From Chloroflexota bacterium (GTDB taxonomy: Bacteria > Chloroflexota > Anaerolineae > J102), in NCBI GenBank assembly GCA_013151415.1, contig JAADII010000133.1:4832-68831 (forward strand): 64,000 nt of DNA, in the 5' to 3' direction. Position numbers and translations under genes: made by a program. Below, piece after piece: positions 51,843-60,158 of the stretch. The notes beneath the pieces were generated by a model. It saw only the letters and a program-made list of their open reading frames with translations, had not been told where the DNA came from and ran no database searches. Position 1 is the stretch's first letter; each line of letters opens with the position of its first letter.

Positions 51843-52745
51843 CTAGAGCTTGATTTCCTTGCCTTCGGCCTTGCGACGCTCGCGATAATGCAAAAGCTGC
51901 TTTTCGCGTAATTCCATGATACGCTTCCAGGGCACGCCACTGGGGCTAACCCCTTCAGCGGGAACAGGCGGCAGAGGGAGTTCTGAGGTGATAAGCGGGC
52001 CGGTGTAACCTTCGGGTATGGGAGACCAATGGCCGCCCTTGGGCTTGGGCCGCGGCGCGGCTTCGGTTGCCGGCGCGGGAGCGGCCGGTTCGGCCTTGGC
52101 TGCTGGCGCGGGCTCCTTTTTGGCGGGGGGCTTGCTCGGACCTTTTTTGGCTGGCCGGCGCGGTTTTTTCGCTTTTTTCGCCCGCTTTTCCTCTTCCTGC
52201 TTCCAGGCTTGGGGATAGAGCGCGGCGTAATAACTGGTGGGCACGCTCAATTCGTCTTTATCATAAATGAGACCCGGAAAACGATCGTACACCGCCAGCT
52301 CGTAGTCATGATTCATCTTGATGGCGTCGAAGGGGCAGAACTCGGCGCAAAAACCGCAGCTCATACAGATGCTGGCGTCGATGTAGAATTCGGCCGGCCG
52401 TTTGATGGGCTTGCCCTTCTCATCCTTGTCGCGCACGATCCAGATGCATTGCGGCGGGCACACTTTGGAGCAAATGCCGCAGGCTGTGCAGCGATCCTCC
52501 CCCGTCTCTTCTTCGTACAAGAGCATGGGGATGTAGCGGAAATTCTCCGGCAACTCGCGCCGCTCTTCCGGATACTGCACAGTGACAATGCCAGTAATAT
52601 TGGTAGGTTGGCGCAATATGCGACCAGCAGCCGTTTCGTAAGAATCCGCGTAACGCGTCGGTGTTCGCGAAAAATCGTCGATATAGGTGCTGACGGTGTG
52701 CTTCAGCGTGACGCCTAACCCTTTGAGGATGCCTATTCCGAACAT
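51843..52745 (-). CDS. nuoI: NADH-quinone oxidoreductase subunit I (long form)
   Basis: Protein of 300 residues. The first 170 are normal NuoI: LKGLGVTLKHTV, then QYPEERRELPENFRY and two ferredoxin-type motifs, CTACGICSKVCPPQCIW and CMSCGFCAEFCPFDA, which hold clusters N6a and N6b between NuoB/G and the quinone site. The C-terminal 110 residues, rich in Lys, Ala and Pro (RAKKAKKPRRPAKKG, PAPAAKAEPAAPAPA), are extra and likely unfolded. It is the last gene of the nuoB-nuoCD-nuoI run; nuoH is not beside it as is usual. Confidence 0.9.
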   Translation of the reverse strand: MFGIGILKGLGVTLKHTVSTYIDDFSRTPTRYADSYETAAGRILRQPTNITGIVTVQYPEERRELPENFRYIPMLLYEEETGEDRCTACGICSKVCPPQCIWIVRDKDEKGKPIKRPAEFYIDASICMSCGFCAEFCPFDAIKMNHDYELAVYDRFPGLIYDKDELSVPTSYYAALYPQAWKQEEEKRAKKAKKPRRPAKKGPSKPPAKKEPAPAAKAEPAAPAPATEAAPRPKPKGGHWSPIPEGYTGPLITSELPLPPVPAEGVSPSGVPWKRIMELREKQLLHYRERRKAEGKEIKL

Positions 52746-52854
52746 GGGGTTGTCCTGGGATGATGAATGAATTGTTTGGAATTACTTACCGCGTAGTGTG
52801 CGCACTGCGCATCGCATTCATGGCAGCCGGTTGCGCATGAGGCAATACGCACTA

Positions 52855-54606
52855 TCAACGATCCGTCTCACCCAACACGATGTCAATGGCGCCAAGAATG
52901 ACCACTGAGTCGGCCACTTTATACCCAATGCACATGGGCGCCAATGCGTTCAGGTTGATATAGGACGGGGCGCGAATATGATAGCGCCAGGGGTTATCGG
53001 TTCCATCTGAAACAACGTAAAAGCCGAGTTCGCCTTTGGGGCCTTCAACCGCGCCGTATGCTTCGCCCTTGGCTACGCGAGTGACATAACCCGGCTTACC
53101 CTTGAAAACCGGACCTTCGGGAATATCGTCCAAAGCCTGTTTGAGGATGCGCACCGACTGCCGCATCTCCTCCATTCGCACTCGATAACGAGCATACACA
53201 TCGCAGCCGTCATCGGTGACCACGTCGAATTCAAAACGGTCGTAGATGCTGTAAGGGCGAGAACGGCGCAGGTCGTAGGGCACGCCCGACGCTCGCAACA
53301 TAGGCCCGCACACGCTCAAGGCGATGGCGTCTTCGGCCGAAAGATAACCCACGCCCTTGGTGCGCGCCAGCAAGATTTCATTATTGGTGAGATATTCGTC
53401 CAATTCATCTATTTTGGCGGGGATGCGGTTATGCACCAGGTCGCGGCAGCGGTTCAGCCAGTCCTCATCCACATCGCGACGGACGCCGCCGAACCGCATG
53501 TAATTGCACATCATGCGGCTGCCCGAAGCCTCCTCGAACAAGTCGAGAATCATCTCTCGTTCCTGGATGGTGTAAAGGGCCGGCGTGAAGAACGCGCCCA
53601 AATCGTTGAGCAAGAAGCCGATAGACCACATGTGGTTGGCGATTCGGGTGAGTTCGGCCATGATCACCCGCAAATATTCGGCCCGCTCGGGCGGCTTGCC
53701 CTTCTCGCCCATCAACTGCTCCACGGCCAACACATAACCAAAATTGTTGGACATGCTGGAGAGATAATCCAGGCGATCGGTGAAAGGAATGTTGCCGAGC
53801 CATGTATTGCGTTCGCCGATCTTTTCATGATTGCGGTGCAAATAACCGCACTCTGGCTCCAGCCCAACCACGGTTTCGCCGTCGAGGGCCACGATCATGC
53901 GAAATACGCCGTGCGTCGAGGGGTGTTGCGGCCCCATGTTCACAATCACCCGATCGGTCTTGATCTCTTCACCGGGGATATCGTGGATGGTGGGAAGGGG
54001 CGGCGGCGCGGGCTCGAACGCGTTTGGGTCCCAACCCTGCGGATATTTTACATTGTCGCCCCACGGGACCCGATCCTCGGCCCAATGGTAATGCCCGTTG
54101 GGCCAACGACTCTTGAACGGCTTGTGTTCGGCTTCGTAATAGGCCTCTTTCCAGTCCTTGCGCATGGGATGACCATCGAAGCCCTCCCAAAGGAAAATGC
54201 GGCGCAGACGGGGATGGCCGTTGAAACGAATGCCATAAAAGTCATAGACTTCGCGTTCTTGCAAGTCTGCGCCGGGATAGACCATGATGAGACTGGGAAG
54301 TTGGGGATCGTCCTCGGGCAAACGCACCTTGAGCACGACGCCGTCTCCGCCCTTTTTCGTATCGAACAGATGATAGACCACCTCGAACCGATCTTCCGCG
54401 GTGCGGCCCTCGAAGCCGAGATAATCCACTGCGGTGAGCGAAGACAAATAATCGAAGCCTTCGTTATTGCGCAGATACAGCGCAAACTCCACCAGCTTAT
54501 CGCGATTGACAATAATGCCAAACTCGTCGGCGCCCACCACCGCGCCGGGAACCGCGTCGGCGTAGGGCAAAGCCGGAGCCTCCATCGTGGTGATGTCGTC
54601 GGTCAT
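52855..54606 (-). CDS. nuoCD: NADH-quinone oxidoreductase fused subunit C/D
   Basis: Protein of 583 residues. Residues 1-190 are NuoC (YPGADLQEREVYDFYGIRFNGHPRLRRI); residues 210-583 are NuoD (NMGPQHPSTHGVFRM, HRNHEKIGERNTWLGNIPFTDRLDYLSSM in parts, and a C-terminus ending GEIDIVLGETDR-like ILGAIDIVLGETDR). There is no NiFe-type CxxC, so it is complex I and not a membrane hydrogenase. The fused form is typical of some Gammaproteobacteria and Bacteroidota; split genes are the norm in much of Chloroflexota. It links directly to nuoB (three bases) upstream. Confidence 0.93.
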   Translation of the reverse strand: MTDDITTMEAPALPYADAVPGAVVGADEFGIIVNRDKLVEFALYLRNNEGFDYLSSLTAVDYLGFEGRTAEDRFEVVYHLFDTKKGGDGVVLKVRLPEDDPQLPSLIMVYPGADLQEREVYDFYGIRFNGHPRLRRIFLWEGFDGHPMRKDWKEAYYEAEHKPFKSRWPNGHYHWAEDRVPWGDNVKYPQGWDPNAFEPAPPPLPTIHDIPGEEIKTDRVIVNMGPQHPSTHGVFRMIVALDGETVVGLEPECGYLHRNHEKIGERNTWLGNIPFTDRLDYLSSMSNNFGYVLAVEQLMGEKGKPPERAEYLRVIMAELTRIANHMWSIGFLLNDLGAFFTPALYTIQEREMILDLFEEASGSRMMCNYMRFGGVRRDVDEDWLNRCRDLVHNRIPAKIDELDEYLTNNEILLARTKGVGYLSAEDAIALSVCGPMLRASGVPYDLRRSRPYSIYDRFEFDVVTDDGCDVYARYRVRMEEMRQSVRILKQALDDIPEGPVFKGKPGYVTRVAKGEAYGAVEGPKGELGFYVVSDGTDNPWRYHIRAPSYINLNALAPMCIGYKVADSVVILGAIDIVLGETDR

Positions 54607-54609
54607 GGT

Positions 54610-55227
54610 TTAGCTCTCCTCCGCGGGGATGGGGCGCAGGGTGAACATGGCGATTTCTTCAGCCCGGTCGGGCTGGAAAATGTCCGGCCCCAATTCCGGC
54701 ACCGCGATGCCTTTGGGCGTTTCTTTGCGATACCAGGGAACGGTCTTGACAGATTGATTTTCCACCTTTTCGTGCAACTTCAGGATGCCATATAAGAGCG
54801 CTTCAGGCGTAGGCGGGCAACCCGGCACATACACATCCACAGGAATATATTTATCGATCCCCGACACGACATTGTACCCTTCTTTGAAAGGCCCGCCCCC
54901 TGTGGCGCACGCGCCCATGGATAACACGTAACGCGGCTCGGCCATCTGATTGTATAAGCGGACAATGGTGGGGGCCATTTTCTTGGTCACCGTCCCCGAA
55001 ACGATCATCAAATCGCATTGGCGAGGCGATGGCCGCATAACCTCCATGCCAAAACGGGCCAGATCATAACGGCCCGCCGCGGTGCAAATCATCTCAATGG
55101 CGCAACAGGCGAGGCCGAACAGCATAGGCCACATGCTGTTTTTTCGACTCCAATTGTACAGAAAGTCCACCGTCGTCATAAAGACGTTGCGCTGGAGCTC
55201 CTCGGGAATGTGTTGATCGTTAGCCAT
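54610..55227 (-). CDS. nuoB: NADH-quinone oxidoreductase subunit B
   Basis: Protein of 205 residues with the N2-cluster cysteines in [20 protein letters not shown] and [35 protein letters not shown] is standard NuoB, in part. It carries the last electron step to quinone. A C-terminal tail of about 40 residues ([18 protein letters not shown]) is longer than in short NuoB forms. It is the first gene of the operon; a perfect promoter lies 110 bases upstream and no nuoA is present. Confidence 0.95.
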   Translation of the reverse strand: MANDQHIPEELQRNVFMTTVDFLYNWSRKNSMWPMLFGLACCAIEMICTAAGRYDLARFGMEVMRPSPRQCDLMIVSGTVTKKMAPTIVRLYNQMAEPRYVLSMGACATGGGPFKEGYNVVSGIDKYIPVDVYVPGCPPTPEALLYGILKLHEKVENQSVKTVPWYRKETPKGIAVPELGPDIFQPDRAEEIAMFTLRPIPAEES

Positions 55228-55338
55228 ACCCTATGCATTCCTTGGCTTTGCTGGATGAACGGCGATAAAAACAAAGCGGGTGGGCGAACATGCGCCGCCC
55301 TGGCGCGTTTGGGTCGCGCTTGGACCCAAGTGACCCTG

Positions 55339-55368
55339 ATTATAGCCGCGGGATAAGTGCGCTGTCAA
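55339..55368 (-). promoter_or_regulatory. Consensus sigma-70-like promoter of the nuo operon
   Basis: Minus strand TTGACA, 18-base spacer, TATAAT: both hexamers match the consensus completely. The start point would be about 105 bases before nuoB, after the helicase gene. It marks nuoB as the first gene of this operon. Confidence 0.85.
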
Positions 55369-55457
55369 GTGAAATTTCCAACAAATTCGCGCGCCTCGTC
55401 CCTGCCATGGCATGACTCAGGCCGCATAAACCGCCCAACTTTTGTACAAGCATTGCG

Positions 55458-58019
55458 TTATCTTGATTTTGTTAGCGCTTCTTCGAGCAGGACTCGCGTC
55501 AGTTCTTTGACATCCCATTCCATCGCCATCGCGCCTTCGGGCGAGGGGCCAACGCATGCAGGGCAGCCTTGCGCGCAAGGGCAGCCTTTTACAACCTCTG
55601 CCGCCGCTTCCAACAACATAATCAGAAGATCGTAGAGTCGTTCGGCCAGGCCAATGCCGGCTGGCGCTTGATCGAAAAGTACGATGCTGGGGAGGCCCGT
55701 ATGCGGCGCTTCGGCTTCGACATGCGCGCCTAAATCGGCTGGATCGCACATCAAGTGTAGAGGCGCCAGTTTGCCCAAAAGGTAGGCCAACCCCGCCAAG
55801 CCAGAACGCAAACGCACGCCCTGCTCCATTCGATGATGACAGGCGCGGCACAGGGTGCGCAGGTTCTCGAGGCGGTTGGCCTCGAGGTGGGCGTTGTTCA
55901 CGCCAGGGATATAGCCAAAACTGCGAAAGGGGCGAATGTGGTGCACATCGTGTTGACGATGCCCGCGTTCGGGCGCGCCGCACTGTGTGCAGCGAAAGCC
56001 ATCGCGGGCGCGAGCAAGCTCGCGCTGCTCGACCCAGTTCGGGCCGTAGTCAATGGGATCGCTTTTCCATAGGTTGCGGTCGCGTAAGCGTTGCACCAGA
56101 CTTTTCTCAAACGCCAACCAACAACCCGCCGTTTCCAAAATCACTTCTGGTAAATGGATCTCACCATACCCCAATGTTTCGTGCGTCCACCGTTTCACCC
56201 GGCGATAACCAATGGCCTGGCTGCGCACCTCGATATCGCCAAACCCTTTCAGCAACTCGCCTACACGAGTTTCTTGATGCACATTGAGCACCTTGACTTC
56301 GGTCACCGTCGAGGCCTCGGTGTAGTAATCGACCGAAACCGGCGCAACGAATGCATGACCGGCCTCCCAATCCAGCTTTTCCACCCGAAAGGTTTGGCCT
56401 TCATGCAAATAGACGGCGCCTTCGTATAGCAATTTGGGGGCGGATTCTCGCTCCAATTGACCGATGACTTCTGGCGACTTTTGCTCTTCCGCCTCTTGAA
56501 TGATGATTAAAATGGGATCAGGCGAGGCCGTGCGCAGGCTGACTTCGGCCGCTGGATACGCGCTATCGGTCCAGTGCCAGCGGTCTCCCGCCAATTGCAC
56601 CTCCCCCTCTTCGGCCAGCAGGGCCAACACATCTTCGGTGAACTCCACATCGCCGAAGCGTTCGCCCACGCGAAAGGGCAATTCGAACGCGGCGCAGCGA
56701 ATGTGATTGGTGAGAATGACCAGGTTATCGGGATTAATGAGCGCGTGTTCAGGCGAACGCTCGAAAAAATATTCGGGATGTTGGACAATATATTGGTCCA
56801 GCGCGCTCGCACTGGCCACGAAAATCGCCAAAGATGCATCCCGCCGACGTCCGGCGCGACCCGCTTGCTGCCAGACGCTGGCGATGGTTCCGGGAAAACC
56901 GGTGAGCACCGCGGCCTGCAATTGGCCAATGTCCACCCCCAGCTCCAGCGCGTTTGTCGCCACCACCGCGCGAATACGGCCCGATTTCAGGCCGCTTTCT
57001 ATGGCGCGCCGCTCGGCAGGCAAATAGCCTCCGCGGTAGCCGCGAATGTCGTCTGTGGGCGCAGCCCCGCGCTTGCGGGCTATGGCGTCGCGCAAATAGG
57101 TGAGTAGCAGCTCCATGCGTAACCGCGAACGGGCGAAGAATATGGTTTGCACATCATGATCTAGCAAGCGTTCGCCAATGCGCTGCGCCTCTAAGAGGCT
57201 GCTACGCCGAAGGCCCAACTCGCGATCGATGAGAGGCGGGTTATAAAAAAGGAAATGCTTTTCTCCGGCGGGCGCCGCGTTTTCTTGAATGAGGGTGACA
57301 GGTTCGCCAATGAGTCGCCGGGCGTGTTGCTCTGGATTGGCGATGGTGGCTGAGGTCATGAAATATTGAGGCTGCGAGCCATAAAACGCGCAGATCCGTT
57401 GTAAGCGGCGAAACAAGTTGGCGACATGCGCGCCAAAAACGCCGCGATAGGTGTGAATTTCGTCGATAACAACCAGGCGCAGACCGTGAAAAAATTGGGC
57501 CCAGGCTGGATGATGGGGCAAAATGCCGGTGTGCAGCATATCGGGATTGGAGAGAATGATTCGCGCATGCTCGCGGATGCGCTTGCGCTGACCGCGTGGA
57601 ACGTCGCCATCATAGGCGGCTGCGGTCAGGTCGCTTTGCAGAATGCCGATGAGATCGCGCAGTTCGGTCAGTTGGTCTTGGGCCAGGGCTTTGGTTGGAA
57701 AAAGGTAAAGCGCGCTCGCTTTTGGCTCGTTGAGCAGCATGTGCAGCGCGGGCAGATTGTAGGCCAGGGTTTTGCCCGAAGCAGTGGGCGTGACCAAGGC
57801 GACATGTTCGCCCCGCAAAGCCGCCTCCACCGCCCGAGCCTGATGGCGATATAGCAAAAAGATGCCTCGTTCTCGCAACGCCAGAGGCAGTCGCGGGTCG
57901 AGAGATTTGGGAAAAGCGGCATATTGGGCGGAACGCGCGGGCAATCTGCGCCAAACAGTGATCTGGCGCATGAAGTCTGGGTCGAGCTGAAAGGAGGAGA
58001 GGAGGTTTTCGAGAGACAT
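55458..58019 (-). CDS. MrfA-like DEAD/DEAH helicase with embedded HNH motif
   Basis: Protein of 853 residues. The helicase core has RHQARAVEAAL, Walker A VTPTASGKTLAYNLPAL, DEAH-type VVIDEIHTYRGVFG, TSATIANP, then VVATNALELGVDIGQL and QQAGRAGRR. This is the layout of MrfA/YprA (DUF1998) DNA-repair helicases. The C-terminal four-Cys cluster CPCAQGCPACVG is present. Unusually, an HNH-like unit is inserted before it: FRCTQCGAPERGHRQHDVHHIRPF and LRTLCRACHHRMEQG. A start at MSLENLLSS (58019) is chosen; the ORF track continues upstream from a TTG. It would unwind DNA in mitomycin-type damage repair; nuclease activity of the HNH is a guess. Confidence 0.88.
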   Translation of the reverse strand: MSLENLLSSFQLDPDFMRQITVWRRLPARSAQYAAFPKSLDPRLPLALRERGIFLLYRHQARAVEAALRGEHVALVTPTASGKTLAYNLPALHMLLNEPKASALYLFPTKALAQDQLTELRDLIGILQSDLTAAAYDGDVPRGQRKRIREHARIILSNPDMLHTGILPHHPAWAQFFHGLRLVVIDEIHTYRGVFGAHVANLFRRLQRICAFYGSQPQYFMTSATIANPEQHARRLIGEPVTLIQENAAPAGEKHFLFYNPPLIDRELGLRRSSLLEAQRIGERLLDHDVQTIFFARSRLRMELLLTYLRDAIARKRGAAPTDDIRGYRGGYLPAERRAIESGLKSGRIRAVVATNALELGVDIGQLQAAVLTGFPGTIASVWQQAGRAGRRRDASLAIFVASASALDQYIVQHPEYFFERSPEHALINPDNLVILTNHIRCAAFELPFRVGERFGDVEFTEDVLALLAEEGEVQLAGDRWHWTDSAYPAAEVSLRTASPDPILIIIQEAEEQKSPEVIGQLERESAPKLLYEGAVYLHEGQTFRVEKLDWEAGHAFVAPVSVDYYTEASTVTEVKVLNVHQETRVGELLKGFGDIEVRSQAIGYRRVKRWTHETLGYGEIHLPEVILETAGCWLAFEKSLVQRLRDRNLWKSDPIDYGPNWVEQRELARARDGFRCTQCGAPERGHRQHDVHHIRPFRSFGYIPGVNNAHLEANRLENLRTLCRACHHRMEQGVRLRSGLAGLAYLLGKLAPLHLMCDPADLGAHVEAEAPHTGLPSIVLFDQAPAGIGLAERLYDLLIMLLEAAAEVVKGCPCAQGCPACVGPSPEGAMAMEWDVKELTRVLLEEALTKSR

Positions 58020-58233
58020 GGAGGAGGTGATGCCTAGTGCGCGGCGCAACGCCCATGAGCCGCGCTTCACTTGCGACGGCAAGATGGTCTATAATGGCGA
58101 TCTGTGTTTTTGAAGATGGTTTACAGCTGACTGCTGGCTATCTTTTATCGCCTTCTATCGTCCCATTCTCTTTTCTTTTCGTCAAATATTTGCTCTCTAA
58201 GCAGCGCTCATTCACATTTATAGGAGTTTCGCC

Positions 58234-59181
58234 ATGACCAACCGCCCCACCGCCCTCATCGCCATTGGCGGCAACTCACTCATTCGCGACAAACATCATC
58301 CCGAATTGGAGCATCAATGGGCTGCGGTGCGCGAAACATGCACCCACATCGCCGACCTGGTGGCCGATGGCTGGAACACCATCATTACGCATGGCAATGG
58401 CCCCCAAGTCGGTTTCATTTTGCGTCGCTCCGAGTTGGCCATGCCCGAAGTGCATCCTGTGCCGTTGGATATTATCGTGGCCGACACCCAAGGCTCCATC
58501 GGTTACATGGTGCAGCAGGCTCTCGATAATGAGTTTCGCAAGCGCCAGATGTATCGACGCGCCATCACCATTGTGACGCAGGTTTTGGTGGATAAGGATG
58601 ATCCCGCGTTTCACCATCCCACCAAGCCTATCGGTGGGTTTATGAGTTATGAAGAGGCCAGGAAGTTCGAACAACAGGGCTGGCGGGTGGTGGAAGACGC
58701 CGGGCGCGGTTGGAGGCGAGTGATCGCCAGTCCCAGGCCAAAGGAGATCATCGAGGTGAACGCGATTCGCACCATGGTGGAAGCAGGCTGGGTGGTGGTT
58801 GCAGTGGGGGGAGGCGGCATTCCGGTGATTCAAAATCAGAAAGGGGAGTTGCGAGCGGCCCCGCCTTCGGTTATTGATAAGGATTGGGCCAGCGCGCTCA
58901 TGGCCGTGGACGCCCAGGTCGATCTATTTCTTATTTCCACAGGCGTGGAAAAGGTGGCCTTGCATTTCAATACGCCTCAGCAGCAGTGGCTGGATCGAAT
59001 GGATGCTTCCGATGCGCGGCGCTATTTGGAAGAGGGTCATTTCGCAGCCGGCAGCATGAAGCCGAAAATCGAGGCCATTCTCTATTATCTAGAACGCGGA
59101 GGCAAGCGCGCCATTATCACCGACCCGCCCAATATCGCCCGCGCGCTTCGCGGAGAAACCGGCACCCATATTTTCCCTTGA
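58234..59181 (+). CDS. arcC: Carbamate kinase
   Basis: Protein of 315 residues, amino acid kinase fold. ALIAIGGNSLIRD, THGNGPQVGFILRR and the later VAVGGGGIPVI fit carbamate kinase (ArcC), as do the ADTQGSIGYMVQQAL and DKDWASALMA stretches. It makes ATP from carbamoyl phosphate, or the reverse. GGAG lies 8-9 bases before the ATG. No arcA, arcB or other arginine-deiminase gene is in the window, so it may serve purine or allantoin fermentation or carbamoyl phosphate use of another kind. Confidence 0.92.
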   Translation: MTNRPTALIAIGGNSLIRDKHHPELEHQWAAVRETCTHIADLVADGWNTIITHGNGPQVGFILRRSELAMPEVHPVPLDIIVADTQGSIGYMVQQALDNEFRKRQMYRRAITIVTQVLVDKDDPAFHHPTKPIGGFMSYEEARKFEQQGWRVVEDAGRGWRRVIASPRPKEIIEVNAIRTMVEAGWVVVAVGGGGIPVIQNQKGELRAAPPSVIDKDWASALMAVDAQVDLFLISTGVEKVALHFNTPQQQWLDRMDASDARRYLEEGHFAAGSMKPKIEAILYYLERGGKRAIITDPPNIARALRGETGTHIFP

Positions 59182-59204
59182 TGTGATCAAGTCACCATGG
59201 GGGC

Positions 59205-59256
59205 GCGAAGAGCGCAGAGAAAAATAATGCTCCCCATTTTCCTTTGCGCTCTTCGC
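59205..59256. repeat. 12-base inverted repeat downstream of arcC
   Basis: GCGAAGAGCGCA and its perfect complement, 28 bases apart, between arcC and the convergent osmC-like gene. No T run directly follows. It looks like a dispersed repeat that could also act as a weak terminator. Confidence 0.6.
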
Positions 59257-59314
59257 TTCTCGGCGGCCATCTTTTGGGCGAGGCCGCCGAACAAAGCCTG
59301 AGAACAGGCCGATA

Positions 59315-59725
59315 TCAATCGGATTCGATCTCGATCTCTTGCGTGATCTCACCCGCCAAGGAGCTAGAAACCGTGCAATAGCGCTCTTTGGCCAACCAGG
59401 CCGCGCGTTCCATGATCTTTTCGGTGATCCCCTCGCCTTTCACGCGATAGGTCAGATGGTAACTGGTGAAGGTTTTGGGCCAATCGGGGATATGGTTCCC
59501 GCGGACTTCCACCTCGAAGGATTCCACGGGCAGACGACGCTTGAGCAAGACGGCAATGATGGTGGTCCCCATACAGCCGCCCAGCGCGGCCAACAATAAT
59601 TCGCTCGCGCTCATGCCTTGTTCGGGTGGGTTCATCGCATTGATGCCTGCAAATCCGCCGTTTTCGCTTTCGGCGATGAATTCTCGCTCATTTCCCGTCC
59701 AACGGACGATGACGGTTTTGGTCAT
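59315..59725 (-). CDS. OsmC/Ohr-family protein
   Basis: Protein of 136 residues. Motifs MSASELLLAALGGCMGTTIIAVLLKRR with one cysteine, and ERAAWLAKERYCTVSSSLAG with the second, are the two redox cysteines of OsmC/Ohr proteins. VEVRGNHIPDWPKTFTSYHLTYRVKGEG is typical in part. Members reduce organic hydroperoxides with lipoyl or thiol partners. This sequence fits the OsmC/YhfA-like branch better than Ohr. It is convergent with arcC. Confidence 0.92.
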   Translation of the reverse strand: MTKTVIVRWTGNEREFIAESENGGFAGINAMNPPEQGMSASELLLAALGGCMGTTIIAVLLKRRLPVESFEVEVRGNHIPDWPKTFTSYHLTYRVKGEGITEKIMERAAWLAKERYCTVSSSLAGEITQEIEIESD

Positions 59726-59920
59726 GGTTTGTTTTGCTCCTGGGATGTGGGTTGCGTATTGCGTACATTGGATGATCTCGTTTTGTCTTCCGTTACACGA
59801 GTCGGCGCGCGTTCTGCGCCATGATTCTGACCAGACGAACCGGTTCTGCGCAAATTTGCCGTTAAGAAGCGCGGTCGCGACCGCGTTCTATCTTGCAAAG
59901 CGCGGCCGACAGGATGACCT

Positions 59921-60094
59921 ATGTCCAAGATATCCCAATCCACTTCTCGGATTTTGCCCGGTTTCTGGCTGGAGGTGGGCTGGCTGTGGCAAGAGCCGTT
60001 GCCCGCGGCCGATGATGAGCTCTTGCAGATCATGGGCGAGGATTAGGCGCGGCGCTGGATTCAGCGATTGCGCGAGCAGGGATTCTTGACGTGA
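59921..60094 (+). pseudogene. C-terminal remnant of a Uma2-family endonuclease gene
   Basis: A frame reading STSRILPGFWLEVGWLW and then QEPLPAADDELLQIMGED matches the C-terminal end of Uma2 (DUF820) proteins, where VLPGFWLxVxWLW is common. A TAG follows, and the same frame continues ARRWIQRLREQGFLT to a TGA. Upstream a TGA stands just before the first codon, and the catalytic N-terminal part is missing. About 430 bases around it (59726-60158) hold no intact gene. Confidence 0.55.
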
Positions 60095-60095
60095 A

Positions 60096-60124
60096 GTGAG
60101 TCGCACCTGCCAGGTGCGGCTCAC
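60096..60124. repeat. Short hairpin repeat
   Basis: GTGAGTCGCACCTG and CAGGTGCGGCTCAC pair with one mismatch and a loop of one. It lies after the Uma2 remnant, before the convergent lipoprotein gene. No T run follows. Confidence 0.6.
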
Positions 60125-60158
60125 CTTAAGAACCAAAAAAACGTCAGTGTCCAGGTCT

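Noticed and set aside
53431-54795. Plus-strand ORF of 454 residues
   Set aside because: Antisense shadow of nuoCD; nuoCD has clear domains and the opposite strand does not.
59870-59885. Perfect 16-base palindrome CGCGGTCGCGACCGCG
   Set aside because: Isolated, in a region without intact genes or promoter; no regulatory meaning could be supported.
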